Assembly (NCBI GenBank): GCA_036273675.1 | Contig: DASUHD010000170.1 | Span: forward strand, 1 to 64,000 | Length of the DNA: 64,000 bases | Origin: DAHUXT01 sp036273675 | GTDB taxonomy: Bacteria; Chloroflexota; Ktedonobacteria; Ktedonobacterales; JADMIN01 | Direction of reading: 5' to 3' | Shown here: positions 7,827 through 16,170 of the stretch, piece by piece | Numbering within the stretch: the stretch's first letter is position 1 | How the letters are laid out: each line of letters opens with the position of its first letter | Translations under genes and position numbers: made by a program | Notes under the pieces: model-generated | Told to the model about the DNA's origin: nothing | Database searches by the model: none | The model's input: the letters and a program-made list of their open reading frames with translations, nothing else

Positions 7827-9353
7827 ATGGACCTGGGCCAGATGCTCGCGCAGACAGCCGCGCAGAATCCCGAGAAGACCGCGATTATCTTTCACGATCA
7901 ACGTACGTCGTATCGCGAGTTCGATGAGCGCGCGAACCAGGTGGCGAATGGCCTGCTACAGCTTGGCGTCGAGCCGGGCGACCGCGTTGCGCTCTATATC
8001 CACAATCTGCCGATCTTTATGGAGGCCTACTTCGGCATCCTGAAGGCCGGGGCTTCGGTGGTTCCACTGAACGTGCTCTATAAAGCGGGCGAGGTCGAGT
8101 ACATCCTCAAGGACAGCGGGGCGAAGGCCATACTGACATTTGCGCCGTTCGCGCCGGTCGCCTTGGCAGCCGCGCAAAATGCGTCCGAGTTGCGCCACGT
8201 GATCGTCGCCGCGCCCGAACCGATGCCCGGCGCAACGCTCTGGCGTGACGCGTTCGGCGGCGCCGCTACAACCGCGCCCCAGGTCGCCGTTCAGGATGAG
8301 GATGTCGCCGTTATCTGCTACACCTCTGGCACAACTGGCCATCCCAAGGGCGCGATGCTGACCCACCGCAATCTCTACTCGAACCTGGAGCAGTGCGGGG
8401 CTATCCAGACTATCGCGACGCGTCCGGATGATGTCGTCTGGCTGGCGCTGCCGCTCTTCCATATCTACGCCATGAACGTCGCAATGAACCTGACGATTAA
8501 AGAGGGCGCAACGATCTTACTGATCGAGCGATTCGATCTGACGGGCAGCCTGGACGAGTTGCAGAAGCATCACTGCACCGTCCTCTACGGCGCGCCGCCG
8601 ATGTTCGTCGGTTGGGCGCAGGTGCCTACCCTCAAGGATTATGATTTCTCAAGTGTTCGTTACATTGGCTCGGGCGCCGCTGCGCTGCCCGTGCGTATCA
8701 TGCAACTCTTCGAGGGGCTGGCGGGCGTACCGATCACCGAGGGTTACGGCCTGACCGAGTGCTCACCAGTGGCCGCCACGAACGCCGCCGGGCCAGTTAT
8801 CAAGCCCGGGACGGTAGGACCGGCGATCCCCGGCTGCGAAATCAGGATCGTCGATGCGGAAGATAATGAGTTGCCGCACGGCGAGTTGGGAGAAATCATC
8901 ATTCGCGGCCCGAACGTCATGAAGGGCTACTGGAAGCAGCCCCAGGCGACGGCAGAGACGTTGCGCGGTGGCTGGCTGCATACCGGCGATCTCGGCACGA
9001 TGGACGACGACAGCTATGTCACCATCGTGGACCGCGTCAAAGATATGATCAATGTCTCAGGCTTCAATGTCTATCCGCGTGAGGTCGAGGAGACGCTCTT
9101 CAAGCATCCAGCAGTGGCGGATGCGGCGGTCGTGCAGTATCCTGACCCCTATCAGGGCGAATCGGTGATGGCGTTCATTGTCCTCAAGCAGGGCGAATCG
9201 GCGACCGAGCAGGATATCATTGATTACTGCCGCGAGCAACTTGCGGTCTTCAAGTGTCCGCGCAAGGTCGTCTTCGCCGATGCCCTGCCAAAGAACATTT
9301 CGGGCAAGGTACTGCGACGGGAGCTACGCGAGAAGGCCGCGCAGGCCGTCTAA
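7827..9353 (+). CDS. long-chain fatty-acid--CoA ligase (AMP-forming)
   Basis: This ANL-superfamily enzyme activates a carboxylic acid as acyl-AMP and transfers it to CoA. The phosphate-binding loop YTSGTTGHPKG begins at residue 165. ITEGYGLTE, WLHTGDLG and the C-terminal catalytic Lys motif PKNISGKVLRREL are all intact. The length of 508 aa is typical for a medium/long-chain acyl-CoA synthetase. The start ATG has AGGAGAGG just upstream. It lies between fabG and a RAM-domain gene on the same strand, with gaps of about 106 and 32 nt, suggesting a fatty-acid unit. Chain-length preference cannot be read from sequence. Confidence 0.9.
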   Translation: MDLGQMLAQTAAQNPEKTAIIFHDQRTSYREFDERANQVANGLLQLGVEPGDRVALYIHNLPIFMEAYFGILKAGASVVPLNVLYKAGEVEYILKDSGAKAILTFAPFAPVALAAAQNASELRHVIVAAPEPMPGATLWRDAFGGAATTAPQVAVQDEDVAVICYTSGTTGHPKGAMLTHRNLYSNLEQCGAIQTIATRPDDVVWLALPLFHIYAMNVAMNLTIKEGATILLIERFDLTGSLDELQKHHCTVLYGAPPMFVGWAQVPTLKDYDFSSVRYIGSGAAALPVRIMQLFEGLAGVPITEGYGLTECSPVAATNAAGPVIKPGTVGPAIPGCEIRIVDAEDNELPHGELGEIIIRGPNVMKGYWKQPQATAETLRGGWLHTGDLGTMDDDSYVTIVDRVKDMINVSGFNVYPREVEETLFKHPAVADAAVVQYPDPYQGESVMAFIVLKQGESATEQDIIDYCREQLAVFKCPRKVVFADALPKNISGKVLRRELREKAAQAV

Positions 9354-9385
9354 TGCACTGAACCCGCACGCACAAGGAGTACACG

Positions 9386-9664
9386 ATGGTTACGGCGCTT
9401 GTGCTGATGAATGTCGAGCGGAGCGCGGTCAATAGCACCGCGCAACAACTTTTGATCATTCCAGGCGTCAGCGAGGTCTATTCGGTGACGGGGGAGTATG
9501 ACTTGGTGGCGGTGCTCCATCTGGCCAAGTATGAAGATCTGGCCGATGTGGTCACCGGTCGCATGATCGCCATCGACGGCATCACCCGCACCCAGACAAT
9601 GATGGCCTTCAAAGCGTACTCGCGCGAAGACCTGGAGCAGGCCTGGGATATCGGCGTCGAGTAG
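9386..9664 (+). CDS. stand-alone Lrp/AsnC ligand-binding (RAM) domain protein
   Basis: The 92 residues correspond to the effector-binding RAM domain of Lrp/AsnC regulators, with no helix-turn-helix. The pattern G-V-x-E-x-Y-x-V-T-G-E-Y-D at residues 28-40, followed by an I-D-G-I-T-R-T-x-T strand, is characteristic of the fold. Such stand-alone RAM proteins form oligomeric rings that bind amino acids and may modulate partner regulators. An AGGAG lies just before the ATG. It is 32 nt behind an acyl-CoA ligase and convergent with the yacP gene. A sensor or enzyme-modulating role is inferred from the family only. Confidence 0.85.
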   Translation: MVTALVLMNVERSAVNSTAQQLLIIPGVSEVYSVTGEYDLVAVLHLAKYEDLADVVTGRMIAIDGITRTQTMMAFKAYSREDLEQAWDIGVE

Positions 9665-9673
9665 CCTTGTCGA

Positions 9674-10231
9674 TTACCACAAGCGCTCTCCCCGGCCTCG
9701 CTGCTTTTTCGGCGCGCGCCGGGGATTGCCCTTACGCGGGTGTGTGTTCGGTTCGCCGTCCTCGTCGCCTTCCCATTCGTGGCGTATGTGGCTGACATGC
9801 CGCAGCCGCTTTGCGGTGTACTTGTCAGGCGCGTTGAGCGCCTGGGTCATCTCGGCGACGGAGACATGCGTAGCTCCATGGAAGGCGACATTCTGATGCA
9901 CCTCCAGATCATTCGTGCAGACGACTACCTCGCGCCCCTCGCCGCTTGCCTCGGCGGTCAGCCGCACGATCACCGCATCGGCCGATATGCCGCGCTGCGT
10001 AAAGATGCACCTGCCGCCATGCAGACCTTTGATTGGCGCGCACACCTCGCGCTCGCCATCGCCATCGAAGACAACCGCCACATGATATGGCGTGCCGCGA
10101 AATCGCTGGCGCACCATCGCCATCAGATTCTCGCGGGCCGTCGCCAGCGCGACACCATCCTCCAGCCGCGACCCGCGCATATTGCGCGAGACGTTGTAAC
10201 CGTCTATCAGGATGGTAAGCTGGCGCATCAT
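9674..10231 (-). CDS. yacP: NYN/PIN-like endoribonuclease, YacP (Rae1) family
   Basis: The N-terminal strand TILIDGYNV carries the conserved Asp of NYN/PIN nucleases. VVFDGDG, ADAVIVRL and VVVCTNDLEV supply the remaining acidic residues of the metal site. The family prototype in Bacillus subtilis, YacP/Rae1, is a ribosome-associated endoribonuclease. The C-terminal 35 residues are basic and low-complexity, as expected of an RNA- or ribosome-binding tail. The start at 10231 (two tandem ATGs) lies 4 nt after the rlmB stop, so translation is probably coupled. Its position behind cysS and rlmB matches the Firmicutes gene order and supports the assignment. Confidence 0.85.
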   Translation of the reverse strand: MMRQLTILIDGYNVSRNMRGSRLEDGVALATARENLMAMVRQRFRGTPYHVAVVFDGDGEREVCAPIKGLHGGRCIFTQRGISADAVIVRLTAEASGEGREVVVCTNDLEVHQNVAFHGATHVSVAEMTQALNAPDKYTAKRLRHVSHIRHEWEGDEDGEPNTHPRKGNPRRAPKKQRGRGERLW

Positions 10232-10235
10232 GGCA

Positions 10236-11027
10236 TCACTCGGACTCCGCATCCGCAACTGTTGACACGCTTCCCTGCGACTCCCCGAGCTTGTTCCAGC
10301 CGCGCTGGCGCAAGATCTCATAGAGCGCCACCGAGCCAGCGACCGCCGCGTTCAGCGACCCAACATGGCCGCGCATCGGCAGCTTGATGAGTTGGTCACA
10401 GTGCTGCCGGGCCAGACGACTGATACCTTTACCCTCGTTGCCAACTATCAACGCGATTGGCCCCTTGAGGTTCGCCTGATCGTAGGTAATCTCAGCGTCG
10501 CCGTCCAGCCCAATACACCAGAGTCCCTGGCGCTTGAGATCATCCAGCGTGCGCGTGAGGTTGGTGACGCGCGCCACGGGCAGAAACTCGACCGCGCCCG
10601 CCGAGGTCTTATCCACCGCTGGCGTCAGCCCCGCCGCACGATGCTCCGGGATGACCACACCATGCGCGCCAACCGCTTCGGCGGTGCGAATCAGCGAGCC
10701 AAGGTTCTGGACGTCCTGAATGGCGTCAAGCACGACGACGAGCGGCTCCTCGCCCAGATCCTTCGCCCTCGCCAGGATGTCATCCAGCTCGGCATACTCG
10801 CGTGGAGCCGTCATCGCAAGCACGCCCTGATGGTTCGCGCCCTTGCTCAGGTCATCCAGACGCCGCCGCGAGACCGTCTCGACAATAACCCCGACCCGGC
10901 GCGCCTGATCCTGAATCTGCGTCAGCGCTGGGTCACGCGGTCCCTGCGCAACCAGCACCCGATGCACGCGGCGGCGCGAGCGAAGCGCCTCCAGCACGGG
11001 ATAGCGCCCCCACACATAATCCGCCAT
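10236..11027 (-). CDS. rlmB: 23S rRNA (guanosine-2'-O-)-methyltransferase RlmB (SpoU family)
   Basis: This SPOUT methyltransferase 2'-O-methylates 23S rRNA using SAM. The N-terminal substrate-binding domain (residues 1-85) begins with the family hallmark YVWGRYPVLEAL. The knotted catalytic domain contains motif 1, LDAIQDVQNLGSLIRTAEAVG, motif 2, IALIVGNEGKGI, and motif 3, IKLPMRGHVGSLNAAVAGSVALYE. The length of 263 aa is standard. It lies 59 nt downstream of cysS and directly upstream of yacP. In Firmicutes a Mini-III RNase gene (mrnC) normally separates cysS and rlmB; here there is no room for it. Confidence 0.93.
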   Translation of the reverse strand: MADYVWGRYPVLEALRSRRRVHRVLVAQGPRDPALTQIQDQARRVGVIVETVSRRRLDDLSKGANHQGVLAMTAPREYAELDDILARAKDLGEEPLVVVLDAIQDVQNLGSLIRTAEAVGAHGVVIPEHRAAGLTPAVDKTSAGAVEFLPVARVTNLTRTLDDLKRQGLWCIGLDGDAEITYDQANLKGPIALIVGNEGKGISRLARQHCDQLIKLPMRGHVGSLNAAVAGSVALYEILRQRGWNKLGESQGSVSTVADAESE

Positions 11028-11086
11028 TGCATCACGTCGCTTTCTCTATCTTGCTGTCGTTCGATGAAAACCTCGAAATGCAGCCC

Positions 11087-12571
11087 TTACGATTCACGCA
11101 TGGACCACGTTGGCCCCTGCGGTGTGTCTTTCACAACGACGTTCCAGTCGGCCTCGAGCGCCTGGCGAATGCGATCCGCCTCACCCCAGTCTTTACGTGC
11201 GCGAGCGGCGGTGCGTTCCGCCACCAGCGCATCGATTTGCGCGCGCGCATCGTCGTCGAGGGTCTTTTCTGCCGCCGCGTCTTCTAACGAGATACCCAGT
11301 ACACCAGTCAGTTCGCCGAGCATCGCGGCTGCCGCGCCGAGCGCCTCTACCGCCCCCGCTGGCGCCTCCTCGCCGCCGAGGCTATGGGCGTAGTCGTTGG
11401 TGCGGTGCGCCAACTCGTCGATCACGCTGAGCGCCAGCGAGGTATTGAAGTCGTCGTCCATCGCGGCGACGAACTCGTCATGGGCATCCTGAACCGCTCC
11501 AAGCAGCCCGCTCTCGGCCATTCCGGGAACATGCGCCACGCCTGCTGGCTGGTGCTCCGTCGCCCATGCCTTCAGGCGCAAGGCGGTATTGCGCGCCTCT
11601 ACCCAGCGCCGCCAGCGACCAATTGTGCCACGAAGCTGCTCCTCCGAGAACATCAGATTGGCGTGGTAGTGCGTGCCGAGCAGATATGTCCGTAGCGCGG
11701 GCGGCGGAATCTCGCCCCCTGCCAGCGTCGAACGGATGGTGACGAACCGACCCGAGTGAGCGATCTTTTCTTCCTTGCCCTCTTCGCCGAGCATCGTGAG
11801 CATGCCAGTATGCACCCAGTAGCGGACGAATGGCTCGACGCCCGTGAAGCTCTCGCTTTGGGCAATCTCGTTCTCGTGATGTGGGAAGATAAGGTCAGTA
11901 CCGCCGCCGTGAATGTCAATCTGGTCGCCAAGGGCCTCGCGCGCCATCGTCGAGCACTCGATATGCCAGCCGGGCCGTCCCTTGCCCCATGGGCTTTCCC
12001 ACCACGGCTCGCCGGGTTTGGCAGCCTTCCAGAGGGCGAAGTCGCGTGGGTCATGCTTGCGCTCGTCCGGCTCGATGCGCGCTCCCGCAAGCATCGCCTC
12101 GGCATTGCGCCCCGAGAGGCGTCCGTAGCTGGGGAAGCTTGGCACTGAGAAGTAGACATCGCCATCGATCTCGTAGGCATGCCCGCGATCGATCAGCCCC
12201 TGCACCATCTCGATGATCTGTGGGATGTATTTGGTGACGTAGGTAAACTCGTCGGCCCGCTCTACGTTGAGCGCGTCCATGTCCTCGAAATAGGCGTCCA
12301 TGTAGCGCTGCGCCGCATCGAACGGCGAGATGCCCTCGCGCAATCCAGCGGCGATGGTCTTGTCGTCGATGTCGGTGAAGTTCTGGATGTACTGCACCGG
12401 ATAGCCACGATACGCCAGATAGCGACGCACCATATCGTTGACGATGAAGAGACGCGCATGGCCGAGGTGCGGCTCATTCTTGGGCGTCAGACCGCAGACG
12501 TACATCCGCACCGGCAGTGTCAGCGGCTCGAATGGTTGTTTGCGCCCGGATTCAGTATTGAAGATCTGCAT
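11087..12571 (-). CDS. cysS: cysteinyl-tRNA synthetase with an atypical KMSKS loop
   Basis: This class I aminoacyl-tRNA synthetase charges tRNA-Cys. The four zinc ligands are present: Cys26 (VCGLT), Cys206 (HIECS), His231 and Glu235 (FPHHENE). The HIGH motif reads HLGH (35-38), preceded by TPKNEP instead of the usual TVYD(Y). The KMSKS region is rewritten: after MLTMLG come an acidic insertion EEGKEE and then KIAHSGRF (269-276), where the family has KMSKSLGNF. The downstream TIRSTL aligns well, so this is not a frameshift. The C-terminal anticodon-binding region appears complete (494 aa). It heads the cysS-rlmB-yacP cluster. I judge it functional but divergent; a non-canonical ligase is the alternative. 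Confidence 0.9.
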   Translation of the reverse strand: MQIFNTESGRKQPFEPLTLPVRMYVCGLTPKNEPHLGHARLFIVNDMVRRYLAYRGYPVQYIQNFTDIDDKTIAAGLREGISPFDAAQRYMDAYFEDMDALNVERADEFTYVTKYIPQIIEMVQGLIDRGHAYEIDGDVYFSVPSFPSYGRLSGRNAEAMLAGARIEPDERKHDPRDFALWKAAKPGEPWWESPWGKGRPGWHIECSTMAREALGDQIDIHGGGTDLIFPHHENEIAQSESFTGVEPFVRYWVHTGMLTMLGEEGKEEKIAHSGRFVTIRSTLAGGEIPPPALRTYLLGTHYHANLMFSEEQLRGTIGRWRRWVEARNTALRLKAWATEHQPAGVAHVPGMAESGLLGAVQDAHDEFVAAMDDDFNTSLALSVIDELAHRTNDYAHSLGGEEAPAGAVEALGAAAAMLGELTGVLGISLEDAAAEKTLDDDARAQIDALVAERTAARARKDWGEADRIRQALEADWNVVVKDTPQGPTWSMRES

Positions 12572-13068
12572 CGTGTATTCTCACTTCCTGCTCTCTGTGC
12601 TGTTCATGTCGATTCGCGTTGCGCGCCTGACTCTGGCTACGAGTCGAAAATCGTGCTCTTTCGTTAGCCATTTGGGATAGGCGCTGCGCGGGAGTTAGTA
12701 CTCAGACCGCCTGCCAGGGAATGCCGCCATGTGGGCAGCGTTGCTCAACCTGCAGGCCTAGATACAGAGCGCCGTACAGTCGCAGCAAGGAGGACACGAT
12801 GCACCAGGAAGCCTCCTGGCTTCCCGTAGACCAACCTGTGAGGATGTTCGACGCGCATAGGATTCGGGCGTCATGCTACCAATCGCTCCAAAATAAACTC
12901 ATGCACAGGCATCTTTATCACTATGATGTCGCCAGCGCATTCATGATGATATCACCCTGTAGTATAGCACAGCGGCCCTTATGTTTCCCACTGCTCGCCA
13001 TACCACGCCGAGCACGAAAGGCGCTACAATCTACGTGGCAACAGGCAAGCACAAGCAGGAGAATCGAT
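12572..13068. other. intergenic region between cysS and the alpha/beta hydrolase
   Basis: This 497-base gap holds two items. First, the motif pair shared with the dnaA upstream region (12708-12741). Second, a strong Shine-Dalgarno AAGGAGG (12787-12793) placed 5 nt before an ATG at 12799 that is in frame with the hydrolase. The codons right after this ATG form a perfect 7-bp hairpin, 12807-12813/12818-12824. A T-box leader for cysS was looked for on the minus strand and not found. Confidence 0.5.
12708..12741 (-). repeat. two short motifs shared with the dnaA upstream region, copy 2
   Basis: ACGCTGCCCACA (12741-12730) and CCTGGCAGGCG (12718-12708) lie 11 nt apart about 140-170 nt upstream of cysS, on the same strand and as exact copies of the motifs upstream of dnaA. 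Confidence 0.3.
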
Positions 13069-13734
13069 ATGGCGCGGCTCTTGTCAATAGATATTCCCGT
13101 GTCACACGGCATGCTGGAGGGATTGCTGCGGCTGCCCGATGACGAGGCGGCGCAGCCAGCAATGGTGGCGGTCGTCTGTCATCCACACCCGGCGCATGGC
13201 GGCACGATGCACAATAAAGTCGTCTTTCGCATAGCGCAGGCGCTTGGCGATCTGGGGATTCCCGCGCTACGGTTCAACTTCCGCGGCGTCGGCCGCAGCA
13301 CAGGCGCATATGACGAGGGAAATGGCGAACGTGAAGATGTCTGGGCGGCGCTCGACGAGATCGCGCACCGGTATCCCGGCGTGCCAGTCTGCCTCGCGGG
13401 CTTCTCGTTCGGCTCCTGGGTTGGATTGCCCATTGGCTGCGCCGATAGCCGCGTGCGCCAGCTCATCGGCGTTGGCATTCCCACTTCCCTGCTGACAACC
13501 AATGCCCTGGCTGAGTGCCGCAAGCCGAAATTGATCGTGCAAGGCGCACTAGATCAGTATGGACCTCAGAGCAGCCTGACACCCTGGTATGATGCGCTCC
13601 CAGGACCCAAATCGCTCGCCATCGTCCCGCAGGCCGACCACTTCTTCAACGGCCACCAGAACGAGCTGCAGGACGCGATCCTGAGCTATTTTCGTTCTGG
13701 AGCGTCGGCGCAAGGGAACTTCGTAGCGCCGTGA
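13069..13734 (+). CDS. alpha/beta hydrolase, COG2945 type
   Basis: This is a compact serine hydrolase. The family signature CHPHPAHGGTMHNKVV is near residue 40, RFNFRGVGRS follows, the nucleophile elbow is GFSFGS, and the C-terminal QADHFFNGH carries the catalytic His. The substrate is unknown; members are predicted esterases or acyl hydrolases of the cytosol. I start at the ATG at 13069, with AGGAG upstream, because the conserved region begins there (221 aa). An in-frame ATG at 12799 with a stronger ribosome-binding site would add 90 residues with no recognisable domain, so the true N-terminus is uncertain. It stands alone on this strand, with about 226 nt before the next gene. Confidence 0.82.
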   Translation: MARLLSIDIPVSHGMLEGLLRLPDDEAAQPAMVAVVCHPHPAHGGTMHNKVVFRIAQALGDLGIPALRFNFRGVGRSTGAYDEGNGEREDVWAALDEIAHRYPGVPVCLAGFSFGSWVGLPIGCADSRVRQLIGVGIPTSLLTTNALAECRKPKLIVQGALDQYGPQSSLTPWYDALPGPKSLAIVPQADHFFNGHQNELQDAILSYFRSGASAQGNFVAP

Positions 13735-13960
13735 GCGTAGTATCAAGTGTGCTAAGTAAGCGGCCATGAAAAAACCGCGACAATCCTGCGACACAATTTG
13801 GGCGCGAGCGGCGTATAGTATTCAATAAGGCGGCAGCCGCCAATTCTGAGTTCGCCAGAAACAGCAGACTTGCGCCAGTACGTCTTTTCTCATGGCGACA
13901 CACGCAGGCTTCAGATGAGCGATTGTGCGATGGACGCGATCAGGAGGAGGCACGTAGGCT

Positions 13961-15859
13961 ATGGATACCGGACAGCAATCATCGGCGCCGGGTAAGTGCG
14001 CTGGGTGCGGTCAAAGTCTTGACGCACAGGCCCTCTATTGCCCTAGTTGTGGCCGACCCAATCCGGCATTGGCTGGCACAGGGTCAATCAGCGGAGCGTC
14101 ACCGACCTCTGTACCTGACGCCACCTACGCGACGGCGCCAGTCCAGACCGCCGATGCAACGATGCCCCCACCGTTACCTGACTGGTACGACCAGCCTACA
14201 GCCACCGGCGGAATCGCCGCCCTGGCAAGCGGGCCTGCGCTCGCCCCAGAGAAGCCGATCCACTCGCACAAGCGCCGCAACATCTTCACGGCAATTTCAG
14301 CGGTCGTGGTCGTGGGACTGGTCTTGTCCGGCGCCTACTGGGCCTATGCCGCCCTGGCCGCGCGCACCGACAACCAATTGGCGCGCTACTTCCCATCATC
14401 CACCGTGGTGTTCGCCTCGGTGGATATGGCTGCTGCCGCCAACAATAACTTCAACATCAATCCCGCCGACATGATAGGCTCCCAGGCTGCGGCGATGCAG
14501 AAGGCGACTGGGCTTGACTGGCAAAAAGACGTGGTTCCGTGGGCCGGGCCGGATGTCGCCTTTGGCGCCTTCCCACTGGCCAACGCGCAGCAGGCTGCTG
14601 CCAATCCCGCGGCATCGTTGGGGATTGTGGCGCTCGTTCAGTCGCGCGACGATAACGCCGCCAAAGCTGCTATCAGCAAGCTCAACGCGCATGAGCGGCA
14701 ACAGGGAACAACGGTCCAGCAGTCGAGCTACAACGGGTTTACCCTCTACGCCACCGGCTCAGGTTCCTCGTCGGGCCTGTATGGGAGTGGCGGCGGCTGG
14801 GCGCTCATCGCCAGCAATGCCGAGGCGGCCCACGCGGTGATCGACCGCATCAATGGCAGCAGTGACTCGCTCAACGACCAGCAGGCCTTCAAGGATGCCA
14901 TCAGCAACCTGCCGAGCAATCACTTCGGCACATACTATGTGAATCTTCGCCAGGCGCTCGACTCAATGATTCCCGTCAAGGCGCCGAATGGCCTCGCCAG
15001 CGTCAGTGTTCCATTCATCGAAACCTATCCAGTTGCGGGTGGCTACCTCGCCTGGAGCGACGCCGGGCAACGGAGCCAGATTACCTTCAACGCGGTGCGC
15101 AACCCCAACATTCCTAATGTCTCGGGCGACACAACAGGCTTCGCCAAACTCGTGCCTTCTGACGCAGTAGCCTATGCGGGCGCGGGCAATCTCGGCAAGA
15201 TCGTCCAGGCGTTTGTCAACCAGTTTGGCGTCGCCGCAACGGGCGCCGACCCGCTACAGTCCGCGCTGGGCATCCCGGCGAGCGATTCGCTAGCGCAGCA
15301 GCCGGTCGGAATGGCGGCGCTGAAGACCACTGGAAATGGCGGCGCGCAGCCCGTCATCTACATCCACGTCAGCAGCGACGCCGCCGCTACTCAGCTGGTG
15401 AGTAAGATCGCTGCGGCGCACCACTGGACAGCCACCCCGACCACCATTGCGGGTCTGTCTGCGACGACGCTGAGCGATGCGTTTTCGGACACTGGCCAGC
15501 CCACGGCGGTTGGTACTCCACCGGTGAAGGCGACCGTACACGTCGTGGCTGTCGCGTTCACGACAAACAACACGCTGGTTATCGCGCCCGACACCAATTC
15601 GGCGACGATTGTCGCCCAGGTGGCGCAGGGTACCGTCTCGAACCTGACGAGCAACGCGACTTTCCAGAAAATGCTCAAGGCGGCCCCCTCTGGCGCGGCG
15701 GTGACGGGCTACGTGAGCGCGGCGGGTTTGCAGTCGCTGATGCACACGCCTGATTCCACGACATCAGGGGTGTTCGCGCACCTCGACGCGATGACAATCA
15801 CGCTCGTCTGGAACAACTCGATGCTCCAGGGAACGTTGGATACCGGGCTGCATTCCTGA
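13961..15859 (+). CDS. zinc-ribbon, membrane-anchored DUF3352 protein
   Basis: An N-terminal zinc ribbon (Cys13, Cys16, Cys27, Cys30) is followed by a low-complexity linker and one transmembrane helix at about residues 113-135. A large DUF3352-type region then begins at YFPSSTVVFASVDM. The cytoplasmic ribbon, single helix and big outer domain imply an N-in membrane protein. The outer part is rich in Ala, Thr, Ser and Asn. DUF3352 has no established function. AGGAGG lies 10 nt before the ATG. A strong intrinsic terminator follows the stop, so the gene is probably monocistronic. I infer an envelope-associated role only from topology. Confidence 0.85.
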   Translation: MDTGQQSSAPGKCAGCGQSLDAQALYCPSCGRPNPALAGTGSISGASPTSVPDATYATAPVQTADATMPPPLPDWYDQPTATGGIAALASGPALAPEKPIHSHKRRNIFTAISAVVVVGLVLSGAYWAYAALAARTDNQLARYFPSSTVVFASVDMAAAANNNFNINPADMIGSQAAAMQKATGLDWQKDVVPWAGPDVAFGAFPLANAQQAAANPAASLGIVALVQSRDDNAAKAAISKLNAHERQQGTTVQQSSYNGFTLYATGSGSSSGLYGSGGGWALIASNAEAAHAVIDRINGSSDSLNDQQAFKDAISNLPSNHFGTYYVNLRQALDSMIPVKAPNGLASVSVPFIETYPVAGGYLAWSDAGQRSQITFNAVRNPNIPNVSGDTTGFAKLVPSDAVAYAGAGNLGKIVQAFVNQFGVAATGADPLQSALGIPASDSLAQQPVGMAALKTTGNGGAQPVIYIHVSSDAAATQLVSKIAAAHHWTATPTTIAGLSATTLSDAFSDTGQPTAVGTPPVKATVHVVAVAFTTNNTLVIAPDTNSATIVAQVAQGTVSNLTSNATFQKMLKAAPSGAAVTGYVSAAGLQSLMHTPDSTTSGVFAHLDAMTITLVWNNSMLQGTLDTGLHS

Positions 15860-15893
15860 GAGTCGAAGACGTAGCGCGCGACGAGCGCACCAG

Positions 15894-15932
15894 TCAGGGT
15901 GAGGAACTTTGCCTCACCCTGATTTTCTTTTT
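15894..15932 (+). terminator. rho-independent terminator after the DUF3352 gene
   Basis: A perfect 11-bp stem (15894-15904 with 15912-15922) with a 7-nt loop is followed by TTTTCTTTTT. It lies 35 nt after the stop. The rest of the 311-base gap to the glycosyltransferase start shows nothing further. Confidence 0.88.
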
Positions 15933-16170
15933 GGACATCCCTACCAACCTTGATGAGTGAATGACTCTCATAGGAAGCTTCACTAGCCGGAGGATCGCGC
16001 CTGCCACACTCGTTTGCCGCCCGGTTGGCCACGATCATCCAGCGGATGGTGGCCTGAATATTGCCGTTTAGTATGGTAATGTCGCCGATTGACTGATATT
16101 GGGCGGCATACTGTGTTGTCATGCCACTCATCAAGGAAACGATGAGATAGGAAGGCTGCAAGGAAGGTAT

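Noticed and set aside
10365..11393. 342-codon plus-strand frame over rlmB and cysS
   Set aside because: Antisense to two conserved genes with normal codon bias; composition is Arg/Pro/Ala-rich noise.
11760..11810. Frameshift or sequencing error in the cysS KMSKS region
   Set aside because: Both flanks align in one frame with the family, so the change is substitution plus a small in-frame insertion.
12572..12800. Possible T-box leader for cysS on the minus strand
   Set aside because: TGGCAGGCGG vaguely resembles a T-box but the conserved GGTGGNACCGCG, specifier loop and terminator are absent.
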